DNA of 6,952 nt from Myxococcales bacterium (GCA_027005175.1 JALTMC010000172.1:1-6952); one strand, 5' to 3'. Counted from the stretch's first letter, positions 1-6,436 are shown. Program-made: numbers and translations. Notes: generated by a model from the letters alone, not told the origin.

Positions 1-1
1 A

Positions 2-2332
2 GCAGCGTTTCACAAACACTGTGACAACAAAGGGCCGACAGTTACGGTTGTGAAGCTCAATGCAGGTCAGGTGAGTGAGCGGTTGGTTGGAGGGTATGCC
101 AATGATTCCTGGGGCAAGAGCAACGGCTACTTTGGCGATAAGAGTAGTTTCTTGTTTTCCTTGACCCATAACTACAAACATCGATACAAGCAGAGTACTT
201 CTTATGTGCTTAGCTCTATCACCAGTGGCCCCACGTGGGGTGGAGGCCATGATTTTACCACAGGTGGGGATGGAGATGTCGGTAACAAAGCCTATTGCAA
301 TCTGGGCTTTACCTACCAGTGTCGAATCGGTTCTTATGGTGGGAAAGATTGTCGCGAAGACTTCTGTGGTTCGGATGGCAACCCCGTTGTTAGCGAGGTT
401 GAGGTTTATTACAAAGATCCCGGCTCGAATCTGACGGGTTCAGGGCAAGCGTATTGTAAGTGTCCGGGTGGACAACTTCCTGGAAAGAAGTACTGTACAG
501 GAAAAACAAGCTACTTCTGTCAGTTCCACAGCACTCTCTCCTCAGGTAGTTACGGTTCTCATGATTGTGCTGCGGGTTGTAAGGGAGATGGCTACTGTCA
601 ATGTCGCGATAGAGGCAAAGACTACAACCACAACACAACCCGATGTGCTGTGGTGAATCTGTTCCAGGGCACAACTTTGCTCACAAAGGCCCAAAGAGAG
701 CAGATCAATGCCTGGGTGGGAACAAAGGGCCAAAATTGGAAGCTCTGTTACAAGCGCAGTGTTCATGGAGGAAACACAGGAATATTCCACAATCGATGTG
801 ATGGTAAAGGTCCTACGTTGATGGTGGCGAAGCTCAATGCTGGTCAAAGTACGGAGCGTCTGATCGGTGGATATGCCAGCCAATCTTGGGGTGGCTCTGC
901 ACGTTATTTGGGTGATAAAAAGAGTTTTCTTTTTTCGTTGACCAACAAATACAAACACGCTTGGTATCGATACTCCAATTATATGTATACCAACAATTCG
1001 TATGGCCCCACGTGGGGTGGAGGACATGACTTTTACACCAACCTTGCTGGTAGTAACTATTGTAACTTGGGTCATAGTTACAAGTGTCGTGTGAGCACGT
1101 ATGCACAAGCCGCGTGTCGGAATGATTTCTGTGGTACATACAGACCCATTGTTAGTAACTTGGAGGTCTTTGTTAAGGACAATAGCTTTGGTTCGAGCAT
1201 CGGTTCTGTGATTTACCAGTGCAAAGAAGAGCGGCTGAAGGAGGGCTCTTGGAGCATCAAAGCCAACTGTGGTGCAAACGGATGCTTGGGCACCTATACC
1301 AACGCGAGCACTGCATCAGCCATATGCAATATCTGTGTTCCCAAGACCTATCGTTGCAGTGGAAGTGAAAGTCAACAGTGTACCAATCCAGGCACTGCCT
1401 ATGCCTGGACGAAGAGTGCGACTTGCAAGTACGGTTGCTATGGTGCTGGATTCTGTAAATGCCCAGCGGGTCGTACGTTGAGGCAGGCTTATTGCGTGGG
1501 AAATACACGTTACTTGTGTGTGGAAACGTACGATGCTAATGGTCTCGGTGCAAAACAAAATACCTGTACCCATGGCTGTTACAATGGAACCGGTCCAGCG
1601 ACAGGAGACACGGACCTGTTCACGGGTGGGACATTGTTGGGTTACCAGCACATGAAGCAGATTAATACATGGGTGGGAACTCCACACCAGGGCTGGACCT
1701 TATGTTACAAACGCAGCCTTCACGGTGGAAACTCCAAAACCTTCCACAGTCGTTGTGATGGTCGAGGTGTCACTGTGATGGTTGTCAAACTCAACGGTGG
1801 TCAGACCAATGAGCGCCTCGTTGGAGGGTATGCCTCAACATCCTGGAACACCAGACGTAATTACTTTGGTGGAAAGAGCAGCTTCTTGTTCTCGCTGACC
1901 AAAAAGTACAAACACTCTTATTATAGGAATGGTCGCTATCTCTATGGCAATCTTGGCTATGGTCCAACGTGGGGAGGTGGACATGACTTCTACACCAACC
2001 TTGCAGGTAGTAACTACTGCAATATCGGCCATTCTTACCGTTGTCGCATCGGTTCGTATGGTAGCTCTACTTGTCGGAATGATTTCTGTGGATCGTATCG
2101 ACCTGCGATTACGGACATGGAAGTTTATTACAAAGGTGGTGTCCCCTTGGGTGGCTCTGCACAGGCTTATTGTAAGTGTATTGGCGGCAAAGAAGGCGGC
2201 CAAGAGTATTGCTCTAGCACCGCAAGGTACAAGTGTAACTTTTCTCCTGTCACCGATGGCAGCGGAACCAAACTTGGAGATTGCTCGAAAGGTTGTGAAG
2301 TCCGATCCGACAACAAAGCCTACTGCAAATAA
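2..2332 (+). CDS. Secreted-type cysteine-rich protein with three tandem TLDc domains (5' end outside window)
   Basis: The reading frame is open from the first bases, and the residues before the first GTG (nt 50) already match the repeats (FHKHCDNKGPT), so the gene begins upstream; 776 residues are visible. Numbering from nt 2, TLDc copy A is residues 1-139 (N-terminus cut off), B about 220-393 and C about 539-712. Each carries TLDc hallmarks: FHxxCDxxG, LxGGYAxxSW, SFLFSL, GPTWGGGHDF and a final (V/L/M)EV(Y/F). Cysteine-rich linkers (about 150-215, 407-526) and a C-terminal module (722-776) share CKCxxG, YC and C..GC patterns. In eukaryotes TLDc proteins (OXR1, NCOA7, TBC1D24) are linked to oxidation resistance and V-ATPase binding; that role cannot be transferred here. 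Six matched cysteines per complete domain and the linkers suggest export, but the signal peptide would lie outside the window. The domain call is strong; the function is unknown. Confidence 0.88.
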   Translation, partial: AAFHKHCDNKGPTVTVVKLNAGQVSERLVGGYANDSWGKSNGYFGDKSSFLFSLTHNYKHRYKQSTSYVLSSITSGPTWGGGHDFTTGGDGDVGNKAYCNLGFTYQCRIGSYGGKDCREDFCGSDGNPVVSEVEVYYKDPGSNLTGSGQAYCKCPGGQLPGKKYCTGKTSYFCQFHSTLSSGSYGSHDCAAGCKGDGYCQCRDRGKDYNHNTTRCAVVNLFQGTTLLTKAQREQINAWVGTKGQNWKLCYKRSVHGGNTGIFHNRCDGKGPTLMVAKLNAGQSTERLIGGYASQSWGGSARYLGDKKSFLFSLTNKYKHAWYRYSNYMYTNNSYGPTWGGGHDFYTNLAGSNYCNLGHSYKCRVSTYAQAACRNDFCGTYRPIVSNLEVFVKDNSFGSSIGSVIYQCKEERLKEGSWSIKANCGANGCLGTYTNASTASAICNICVPKTYRCSGSESQQCTNPGTAYAWTKSATCKYGCYGAGFCKCPAGRTLRQAYCVGNTRYLCVETYDANGLGAKQNTCTHGCYNGTGPATGDTDLFTGGTLLGYQHMKQINTWVGTPHQGWTLCYKRSLHGGNSKTFHSRCDGRGVTVMVVKLNGGQTNERLVGGYASTSWNTRRNYFGGKSSFLFSLTKKYKHSYYRNGRYLYGNLGYGPTWGGGHDFYTNLAGSNYCNIGHSYRCRIGSYGSSTCRNDFCGSYRPAITDMEVYYKGGVPLGGSAQAYCKCIGGKEGGQEYCSSTARYKCNFSPVTDGSGTKLGDCSKGCEVRSDNKAYCK
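449..646 (+). other. Cysteine-rich linker module between TLDc A and B
   Basis: This segment encodes about 66 residues with the pattern CKCPGG, YCTGK, YFC, CAAGC and YCQC. The same arrangement recurs after TLDc C (nt 2165-2329: CKCIGG, EYC, YKC, CSKGC) and twice within nt 1220-1579 (for example FCKCPAG, AYC, YLC, CTHGC). These look like small disulfide-bonded extracellular modules. I do not recognise a named family. Confidence 0.6.
1220..1579 (+). other. Expanded cysteine-rich linker between TLDc B and C
   Basis: This linker is about 120 residues long, nearly twice the length of the A-B linker. It appears to hold a partial module (QCKEE to CNIC), then one with YRCSG, QQC and CKYGC, then one with FCKCPAG, AYC, YLC and CTHGC. 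The internal repetition suggests that modules were gained or lost by in-frame duplication. The segment spacing is judged by eye. Confidence 0.5.
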
Positions 2333-2429
2333 AGTGTACTTTTCGTAAAGAGAGTGTTGTGTCAACTTCTCCCACCCCATCCGGGCTGCATCCTGTAGAT
2401 TCTGGAGGGGGTTTCCACGCCCACAACAT

Positions 2430-2435
2430 AAGAGG
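2430..2435 (+). promoter_or_regulatory. Candidate ribosome binding site (AAGAGG) followed by a T8 run
   Basis: AAGAGG lies 11 nt before the ATG at 2447, a long spacing, and eight consecutive T residues (2436-2443) fill most of it. A competing GGAG at 2477-2480 sits 8 nt before the in-frame ATG at 2489. The true start is therefore undecided. Confidence 0.4.
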
Positions 2436-2446
2436 TTTTTTTTCTG

Positions 2447-3235
2447 ATGAAATCAAAAAGTCAAATTGAATGTTTTGGAGTACTTGCAATGTGGCGAGCC
2501 ATGTTGCCTCTTGTTATGGGGTTGGTCTTCTTTTTTCCGGCCCTGGCGCAGGCGAAAAAGTGCCCTCCCGGTCAGTATGGCCTGACGAAATGTAAGAAGT
2601 GCCCGGTTAACACATACTCATCAAAAACAGGTATTGCGACGAAGCAGGGTTGTCAAAAGTGTCCTTTTGGTACTTACGCCAAAGCGGGAGCTACCAAGTG
2701 CAAGGACAAGCCATGTGTTGGGACCATCAACGGCAAGAAGAGAAGTGTAGCTTCTGGGCAGATAGTTTGTTTTCTGAAGTCTGGGTTGCGGAGAAAGTGT
2801 TACCGCAGTGTGTTTGAAGCGTATGGAAACTGCAAGTCTTGTTTGGGCAAAGACAAAAAAGGCAAGAGTCGCAAATATGTACACAATAGCAAACGATGTT
2901 CGCAGGATTGGTGGTGGTCATGTCAGAACGGTACCTGGTTGAAGGGAAAGTCTTGTAAGGTCTGGAAAAATTGTATGCCCAAGGGCGGGTTGCCGGCGGG
3001 GATTCACAAGGGCTCTGTCTGCGATTTTAGTACGAATCTTCTTTACCATTGTTATGATGGCAAGTGGACAAAAGGGAAAGCCTGTCCCAAGAGAGCTTGT
3101 GTCTTTCATGGCTCGGAGAAAAAGCATGGGGCGAAGCTGTGCAAGCCGGGGCCGACGAAAGGGAAGGGCACCCTGATTCAGTGTGACAATGGTACATGGA
3201 AAACCATCGCCTCCTCCTGTAAAAAGAAGAAATAA
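2447..3235 (+). CDS. Exported lysine/cysteine-rich protein with ephrin-receptor-like repeat and four C-x-C modules
   Basis: 262 residues from ATG 2447, or 248 from ATG 2489, which has the better-spaced GGAG. Either start leaves a signal peptide: a hydrophobic core (LPLVMGLVFFF) and an ALAQA site, with likely cleavage before K37. Residues 39-90 (CPPGQYG, CKKCPVNTYSS, CQKCPFGTYAKAGATKC) resemble the GCC2/GCC3 ephrin-receptor-like repeat. After that, cysteines fall in a repeating pattern: 108/118/129/132, 151/159/170/176, 192/202/213/218 and 232/246/258. The last three repeats contain an (N/D)G-x-W core (NGTW, DGKW, NGTW). The protein is very lysine-rich and ends CKKKK, so a strongly basic extracellular or surface protein is expected. 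It lies 114 bp after the TLDc gene on the same strand and shares its cysteine-rich style, so joint expression is plausible but unproven. Its function is not recognised. Confidence 0.82.
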   Translation: MKSKSQIECFGVLAMWRAMLPLVMGLVFFFPALAQAKKCPPGQYGLTKCKKCPVNTYSSKTGIATKQGCQKCPFGTYAKAGATKCKDKPCVGTINGKKRSVASGQIVCFLKSGLRRKCYRSVFEAYGNCKSCLGKDKKGKSRKYVHNSKRCSQDWWWSCQNGTWLKGKSCKVWKNCMPKGGLPAGIHKGSVCDFSTNLLYHCYDGKWTKGKACPKRACVFHGSEKKHGAKLCKPGPTKGKGTLIQCDNGTWKTIASSCKKKK

Positions 3236-3313
3236 GGGATGACGTCGAGGCGAGTGAAGGTGAAGCTCGTGATTTTAATCACCTCCCCCTGTAAAAAGAA
3301 GAAATCAGGGATG
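3206..3313 (+). repeat. In-frame 36-bp direct repeat spanning the stop codon, offset 72 bp
   Basis: nt 3206-3241 and 3278-3313 match at 33 of 36 positions. The first copy encodes IASSCKKKK and the TAA stop of the preceding gene. The second, exactly 24 codons later in the same frame, would encode ITSPCKKKK with TCA in place of TAA. This looks like a duplicated, now untranslated remnant of the gene's 3' end. Confidence 0.8.
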
Positions 3314-3345
3314 GGCTCCAAGGCTCATCCGTCATTTCTTGTTGG
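3309..3345 (+). terminator. Candidate intrinsic terminator after the cysteine-rich gene
   Basis: nt 3309-3317 and 3322-3330 can form a 9-bp stem (two G-T pairs) with a CCAA loop. An A-rich tract (3292-3304) precedes it and a T-rich, interrupted tail (GTCATTTCTTGTT) follows. It lies 73 bp past the stop at 3235 and before the next gene, where a terminator would be expected. The tail is imperfect, so strength is uncertain. Confidence 0.45.
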
Positions 3346-3365
3346 CTGTGCAATCCCCTCAGGCC

Positions 3366-3371
3366 AAGGAG
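3366..3371 (+). promoter_or_regulatory. Candidate ribosome binding site for the TPR gene
   Basis: AAGGAG ends 12 nt before ATG 3384, a long spacing. AAGG at 3379-3382 is too close to serve. It supports the 3384 start only moderately; no other well-placed site was seen. Confidence 0.35.
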
Positions 3372-3383
3372 TATCGATAAGGT

Positions 3384-3878
3384 ATGGAGTCAACATGTCA
3401 TCGATGGTGTGTCAACTCAAAACATCTCCGAGAGTTTGTGGTTGGACTGCTTGTCCTTATGTCTGTTGGTTTTGTCAGTTATACCTTCTCGCTCCAAGAC
3501 CCGGCCTTGGCAGAAGGTTCCTTCCAACCCCGTGACAACCGTAGGCATCGCCTGGGTCGCATGAGCTATGAGCAAACCAGAGCACTGATTCACAAACTGG
3601 AGTTGCGACGGAAACAAGCCAACACTCCTCGGGAACAGGCCTTTTTTGCTGTCAAACTCACCGACGTGTATATGCAGAGAAAGATGCTGGTACAAGCGCA
3701 AAAGGAAATCGAGCTAGCCCATCGTTTGCTGCCCAACCTACCTGATATTACCGCTCGCTATCTCATGATCCTGTTTCATCGCAAGCGGTATCAACAAGCT
3801 CGTGTTGTGCTTCGCAGCGCTTTGATGAAGCATCCAAACTCTCCGTCTTTACTGCGTGTTCAGAAGATACTTCCTTAG
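3384..3878 (+). CDS. Small membrane-anchored or exported protein with two TPR-like repeats
   Basis: 164 residues. Residues 18-35 (FVVGLLVLMSVGFVSYTF) are hydrophobic after a short basic N-terminus; an ALA-E site near residue 43 could allow signal-peptide cleavage, otherwise the segment is an anchor. Residues 46-80 are charged and proline/arginine-containing. Residues about 84-117 and 120-153 form two 34-residue TPR-like helical hairpins, each ending LLPN or KHPN with the usual small and aromatic positions (for example RYQQARVVLRSAL). TPRs mediate protein-protein contacts, so an adaptor or assembly role at the envelope is the natural guess. A terminator-like hairpin separates it from the gene before. 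Its last 30 bp overlap the 3' end of the opposite-strand glycosyltransferase gene. No specific family is recognised. Confidence 0.72.
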   Translation: MESTCHRWCVNSKHLREFVVGLLVLMSVGFVSYTFSLQDPALAEGSFQPRDNRRHRLGRMSYEQTRALIHKLELRRKQANTPREQAFFAVKLTDVYMQRKMLVQAQKEIELAHRLLPNLPDITARYLMILFHRKRYQQARVVLRSALMKHPNSPSLLRVQKILP

Positions 3879-5483
3879 ATCCTTACGAACGAACAAAGCC
3901 CAGTATGCCCTCGGTGCGACTTGTAGACTTCTCAGGGCGTAGTTTGGATCGTTTCGGAGGAACCTCATTAATTGTCTCTCTGCTTCAAAAGAGAGAGGTA
4001 CTTCAGAGGGGTGCGTAAAGGGTCGTGCTCCATAGCCTCTTGAAAAGACAACGACGCCCGGACGTCGCTTTAATGAAAAGGGTATATCAAATTTGGCGTG
4101 TCCAATGTCTTCTCGTCGAAATACCTGGGTCTTTGGAAAGGCTGTGGGTCTTTGAGCCAGTTGTCTGTCTGTGAGTGCCAGTATGTCGATGATGGGCAAT
4201 CGTGAATAGTATCCAATCGCACCAATGTGTGGCAGTGCTATCTTTGTGTGTTTGGGCAGTCTCTGAGCCAAACTCTGACCCAGTTGGGCGCAGCCATTGA
4301 GCCATTGAAACCCCTGGTACTTTTGAAACATGACAGGGTGATACTGAAGCCACAACAGCAGACACAGTGTACCCCAAACCATCCCGTGTTTGCTGATATG
4401 CTGACGCCTGGTGTTGGATGATTCGTCAAACCATCGCCTCCATGCATGATACAATCCTGCCGAACCCCAGGCATAAAGCAGAGGGAGTATTGGAACGAGA
4501 AAGCGATGGTATTGAAAGTGATCTCCACCAATGCTCAACAGGTACAGGGAGTAGCTCACAACAAAGACAGATCCAATCCCCAGGTTGGGTGCTCCAGGGA
4601 GAGGATGTTTGGGTTGTTGGCTTTTGTTTCGCTGAGGGATGAAAAGTAGCAAGGCCAGCCAGAGTAGCGGTGAGGTCTTGAGGAATCCCCATACATAGGA
4701 GAGTCCCAAACCATACAAACGTCGGGCATCTCCAACCTTGGCGTAGAAGGTATTGGGCAGGATGTCTCCATAGTAGAACCATCGAGCAGCTAACAGCAGT
4801 AATCCCGCAACGATCGGTGGGAATGCCATTCGGGATAGTGACTTCCCACTACCAAAGGGAGCTCTCTTTTTGTACATGAGCCAGAGCTGATGTCCCCACA
4901 GGAGGAGGATCGGCAATCCTCCTTCCGGTCGGGTCAACGCAGCAAGTGCCATCCATAGGCCCACTTGTATCGATACGACCTTGTTGGTAACTCTGTCCTT
5001 TCTATATTGTGAGAGGCCCAACCACAACAACAACACAAAGAGGATGGTTTCCATACCAGAGACAGACCACACCATCAGATGAAAAGACAACGCAAGAGCC
5101 CAGGGTGTTAGCCAGGTAAAGGGAAACTTCAGGCCACAGGCTTCGGCGTCCAAGTACGTGTGCCAAAGCAGGACAAGTAGGAACATCGTACCCCACAAAC
5201 CTGCCCCGTAAATCGGAGAGATCCCAAGCCATGTTGTGAATGATAGGAGGAGCACCCACAAAGGACTGGTAAATCCTTCAACACGTTCTCCCAGATTAAA
5301 GACCAACTCCCCATGCTGAACAAGATTTTCAACATAACGAAAGAAAATATAGGCGTCATCTTGGTAGGAAAAAAAATGCATCCCACACCAGATCAGTACA
5401 TAGGCTGAGATACTCAGAAAAAAGAGGGAACGTTCCCAACTCCAAGACTCTTCTTGCTCCAGAAGTTGCTTGTCTTTTGTCAA
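3849..5483 (-). CDS. Polytopic GT-C glycosyltransferase, AftB-like
   Basis: 544 residues with many hydrophobic segments, consistent with a GT-C fold enzyme that transfers a sugar from a lipid-phosphate donor on the outer side of the inner membrane. Family signs: YQDDAYIFFRY (40-50, with the acidic pair D42-D43 typical of the first periplasmic loop), ERVEGFTSPLW (66-76), SGMET (142-146), LTRPEG (183-188), LPNTFYAK (242-249), a GGD...RFLVP segment (319-331) and HIGAIGYYS...PIID (419-433). These resemble the mycobacterial arabinofuranosyltransferase AftB group, whose distant homologues are widespread; the sugar and acceptor here are unknown. The start is TTG at 5483: an in-frame TAA sits just upstream, and the first ATG (codon 35) would remove the first membrane segment (about 19-38). 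It follows comF on the same strand after 146 bp. Confidence 0.85.
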   Translation of the reverse strand: MTKDKQLLEQEESWSWERSLFFLSISAYVLIWCGMHFFSYQDDAYIFFRYVENLVQHGELVFNLGERVEGFTSPLWVLLLSFTTWLGISPIYGAGLWGTMFLLVLLWHTYLDAEACGLKFPFTWLTPWALALSFHLMVWSVSGMETILFVLLLWLGLSQYRKDRVTNKVVSIQVGLWMALAALTRPEGGLPILLLWGHQLWLMYKKRAPFGSGKSLSRMAFPPIVAGLLLLAARWFYYGDILPNTFYAKVGDARRLYGLGLSYVWGFLKTSPLLWLALLLFIPQRNKSQQPKHPLPGAPNLGIGSVFVVSYSLYLLSIGGDHFQYHRFLVPILPLLYAWGSAGLYHAWRRWFDESSNTRRQHISKHGMVWGTLCLLLWLQYHPVMFQKYQGFQWLNGCAQLGQSLAQRLPKHTKIALPHIGAIGYYSRLPIIDILALTDRQLAQRPTAFPKTQVFRREDIGHAKFDIPFSLKRRPGVVVFSRGYGARPFTHPSEVPLSFEAERQLMRFLRNDPNYALRSLQVAPRAYWALFVRKDLRKYLLNTQ

Positions 5484-5485
5484 AG

Positions 5486-5545
5486 GTTACTTCACTCCAT
5501 AAAAAGTTACTTTACTCCACAAAAAGTTACTTTACTCCACAAAAA
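5486..5545. repeat. Three 20-bp tandem repeats upstream of the glycosyltransferase gene
   Basis: The unit GTTACTTTACTCCACAAAAA occurs at 5506-5525 and 5526-5545, with a third copy at 5486-5505 differing at two positions (C for T, T for C). On the minus strand each copy carries TGGAG. The copy at 5486-5505 ends 2 nt before the TTG start codon, and its GGAG (5495-5498) is the best ribosome binding site. Two helical turns per unit would also suit a regulator binding one DNA face. The rest of the 146-bp gap holds only weak inverted repeats. Confidence 0.9.
5495..5498 (-). promoter_or_regulatory. Candidate ribosome binding site for the glycosyltransferase gene
   Basis: GGAG on the minus strand lies 11 nt before the TTG start at 5483, inside the nearest 20-bp repeat copy. 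Long spacing and a TTG start predict modest translation. No better-placed site was found. Confidence 0.4.
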
Positions 5546-5629
5546 GGATGATTCGCACGATCTTTTTCTTGCGAAAATAGCAGAGAACTGGAGCTTCCAG
5601 GCAAGATTTCTCGTGGTGTCCGGTCCAAT

Positions 5630-6385
5630 CTACAAGATGGCTCTGCACAGCGTGATGACATCGATCTTTTTTGCGCCTGCGAGCTTGAGGGCTTGGCTGC
5701 ATTGGTGTGCGGTGGCTCCTGTGGTGAGGAGATCATCGATGAGAAGGATGGATTGGTTTTGGACGTTGTGTCGCTGCTTTGGTGCAACGCGGAAAGCTTG
5801 TTCGAGATTGTCTTGTCGCTCGTGGTGACCCAACTGGTATTGAGGCTTTGTTTCTTTGAGTCGTTGTAGGATATCGGGGCTTTTTTGTTCTCCTGTGACA
5901 ACCGTCATGGCATGGAGTAACTGCCAGGCTTGATTAAAGCCTCGTTGCATCAAGCGTCTTGGGTGGAGGGGCACACACAATACTCGGTCATATTGCTTCC
6001 AGTCATGGGATAATGGAGTGGTGTATTGTTGGAACACCGCTTGTAGTATTCGGCCCGCTGCGTGATCGTCTCGGAACTTATAGCGGTGGAGGGCGGCTCT
6101 GATTGCTCCAGCATAGGCGAAGAGACTGGTGGCTCTGTCAAAGGCAGGTGGTTGCAGGATACAGCGCTGGCAATGTGTCTTGTTTTGGGTCAGAGGGTGT
6201 CCACATGTTGAACACTGTGGTTCCTGCATCACAAACATACCTTCTTGGCATTGCCTACAGAATCCACCCAAAGGATTCTTCTCTGATGGTATGGATTCTT
6301 CCACGCCAAGAGATGTTCGGCATCCCGCACAACATGGCGGAAACAACAGACTCCACGCCCACTCAGAGACACTGGTTCTTCTCAT
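5630..6385 (-). CDS. comF: ComF family zinc-ribbon / phosphoribosyltransferase-like protein
   Basis: 251 residues. The N-terminal quarter holds paired cysteines (18/19/22, 43/46, 58/61, 72/75), the zinc-binding region typical of ComF proteins. The remainder is a type I phosphoribosyltransferase fold with VPLHPRRL (138-145), the ComF signature RGFNQA (148-153) and the PRPP-loop motif ILLIDDLLTTGAT (213-225). ComF proteins are cytosolic and required for, or linked to, DNA uptake and transformation in several bacteria; homologues (GntX/YhgH) occur in non-competent species, so competence is not implied. The ATG at 6385 is chosen because AGAGG sits 5 nt before it; a TTG at 6403 would add six residues but lacks a comparable site. 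It follows rlmH by 51 bp and is probably co-transcribed with it. Length is normal for the family. Confidence 0.9.
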   Translation of the reverse strand: MRRTSVSEWAWSLLFPPCCAGCRTSLGVEESIPSEKNPLGGFCRQCQEGMFVMQEPQCSTCGHPLTQNKTHCQRCILQPPAFDRATSLFAYAGAIRAALHRYKFRDDHAAGRILQAVFQQYTTPLSHDWKQYDRVLCVPLHPRRLMQRGFNQAWQLLHAMTVVTGEQKSPDILQRLKETKPQYQLGHHERQDNLEQAFRVAPKQRHNVQNQSILLIDDLLTTGATAHQCSQALKLAGAKKIDVITLCRAIL

Positions 6386-6390
6386 GATGT

Positions 6391-6395
6391 CCTCT
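6391..6395 (-). promoter_or_regulatory. Ribosome binding site deciding the comF start
   Basis: AGAGG on the minus strand, 5 nt before ATG 6385. It favours this start over the upstream in-frame TTG at 6403. Confidence 0.6.
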
Positions 6396-6436
6396 ACTTC
6401 CAAAGCCCATCTTTCGACCGGGTCATGTCCGACTCT

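Larger units (their letters stand above)
2..2137 (+). repeat. Three tandem TLDc-encoding repeats (A 2-418, B 659-1180, C 1616-2137)
   Basis: The copies align along their length. B and C both start with an LF-G-TLL segment, then a QIN-WVGT segment and W-LCYKRS-HGG, and end with CRNDFCG followed by a -YRP- segment. B and C are closest to each other: around nt 1031-1062 and 1988-2019 they are nearly identical in DNA as well as protein (YTNLAGSNYCN), whereas copy A has an insertion there (GGDGDVGNKA). This suggests B/C arose by a later duplication or have been homogenised. Further copies may lie upstream. Confidence 0.85.

Noticed and set aside
229-240. Perfect 12-bp palindrome CCCCACGTGGGG, repeated at 1006-1017
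   Set aside because: It encodes the conserved GPTWGG motif of the TLDc repeats and is broken in copy C by synonymous changes, so it is a by-product of coding rather than an operator.
542-1108. 188-codon minus-strand frame opposite the TLDc gene
   Set aside because: It is the antisense of a gene with clear domain homology. Its low-complexity Thr/Val/Ile-rich translation is typical of a shadow frame.
2366-2413. Possible hairpin between ACCCCATCC and GGAGGGGGT after the TLDc gene
   Set aside because: The stem has a central mismatch, the loop is about 21 nt and no T-run follows, so it is too weak to call a terminator.
3239-3535. 98-codon open frame after the cysteine-rich gene
   Set aside because: It is the in-frame continuation past the TAA through the duplicated tail and a terminator-like hairpin. 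It lacks a ribosome binding site and overlaps the better-supported TPR gene.
3976-3997. Inverted repeat TCTCTCT/AGAGAGA near the convergent gene ends
   Set aside because: It lies inside the glycosyltransferase coding sequence and has no adjacent T-run on either strand.
5466-5483. TTGACA on the minus strand at the glycosyltransferase start, resembling a -35 box
   Set aside because: No -10 element occurs at the proper distance, and the hexamer is the start codon plus the second codon.
5541-5575. Minus-strand inverted repeat TTCGCA/TGCGAA followed by TCATCCTTTTT
   Set aside because: The stem is only 6 bp with a 12-nt loop, and the T-run starts 6 nt after it. It could be a weak comF terminator but is not supported well enough.
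5454-5828. 124-codon plus-strand frame across the tandem repeats and the comF 3' end
   Set aside because: It is mostly antisense to comF and the repeats, has no recognisable protein features, and is best explained as a shadow.
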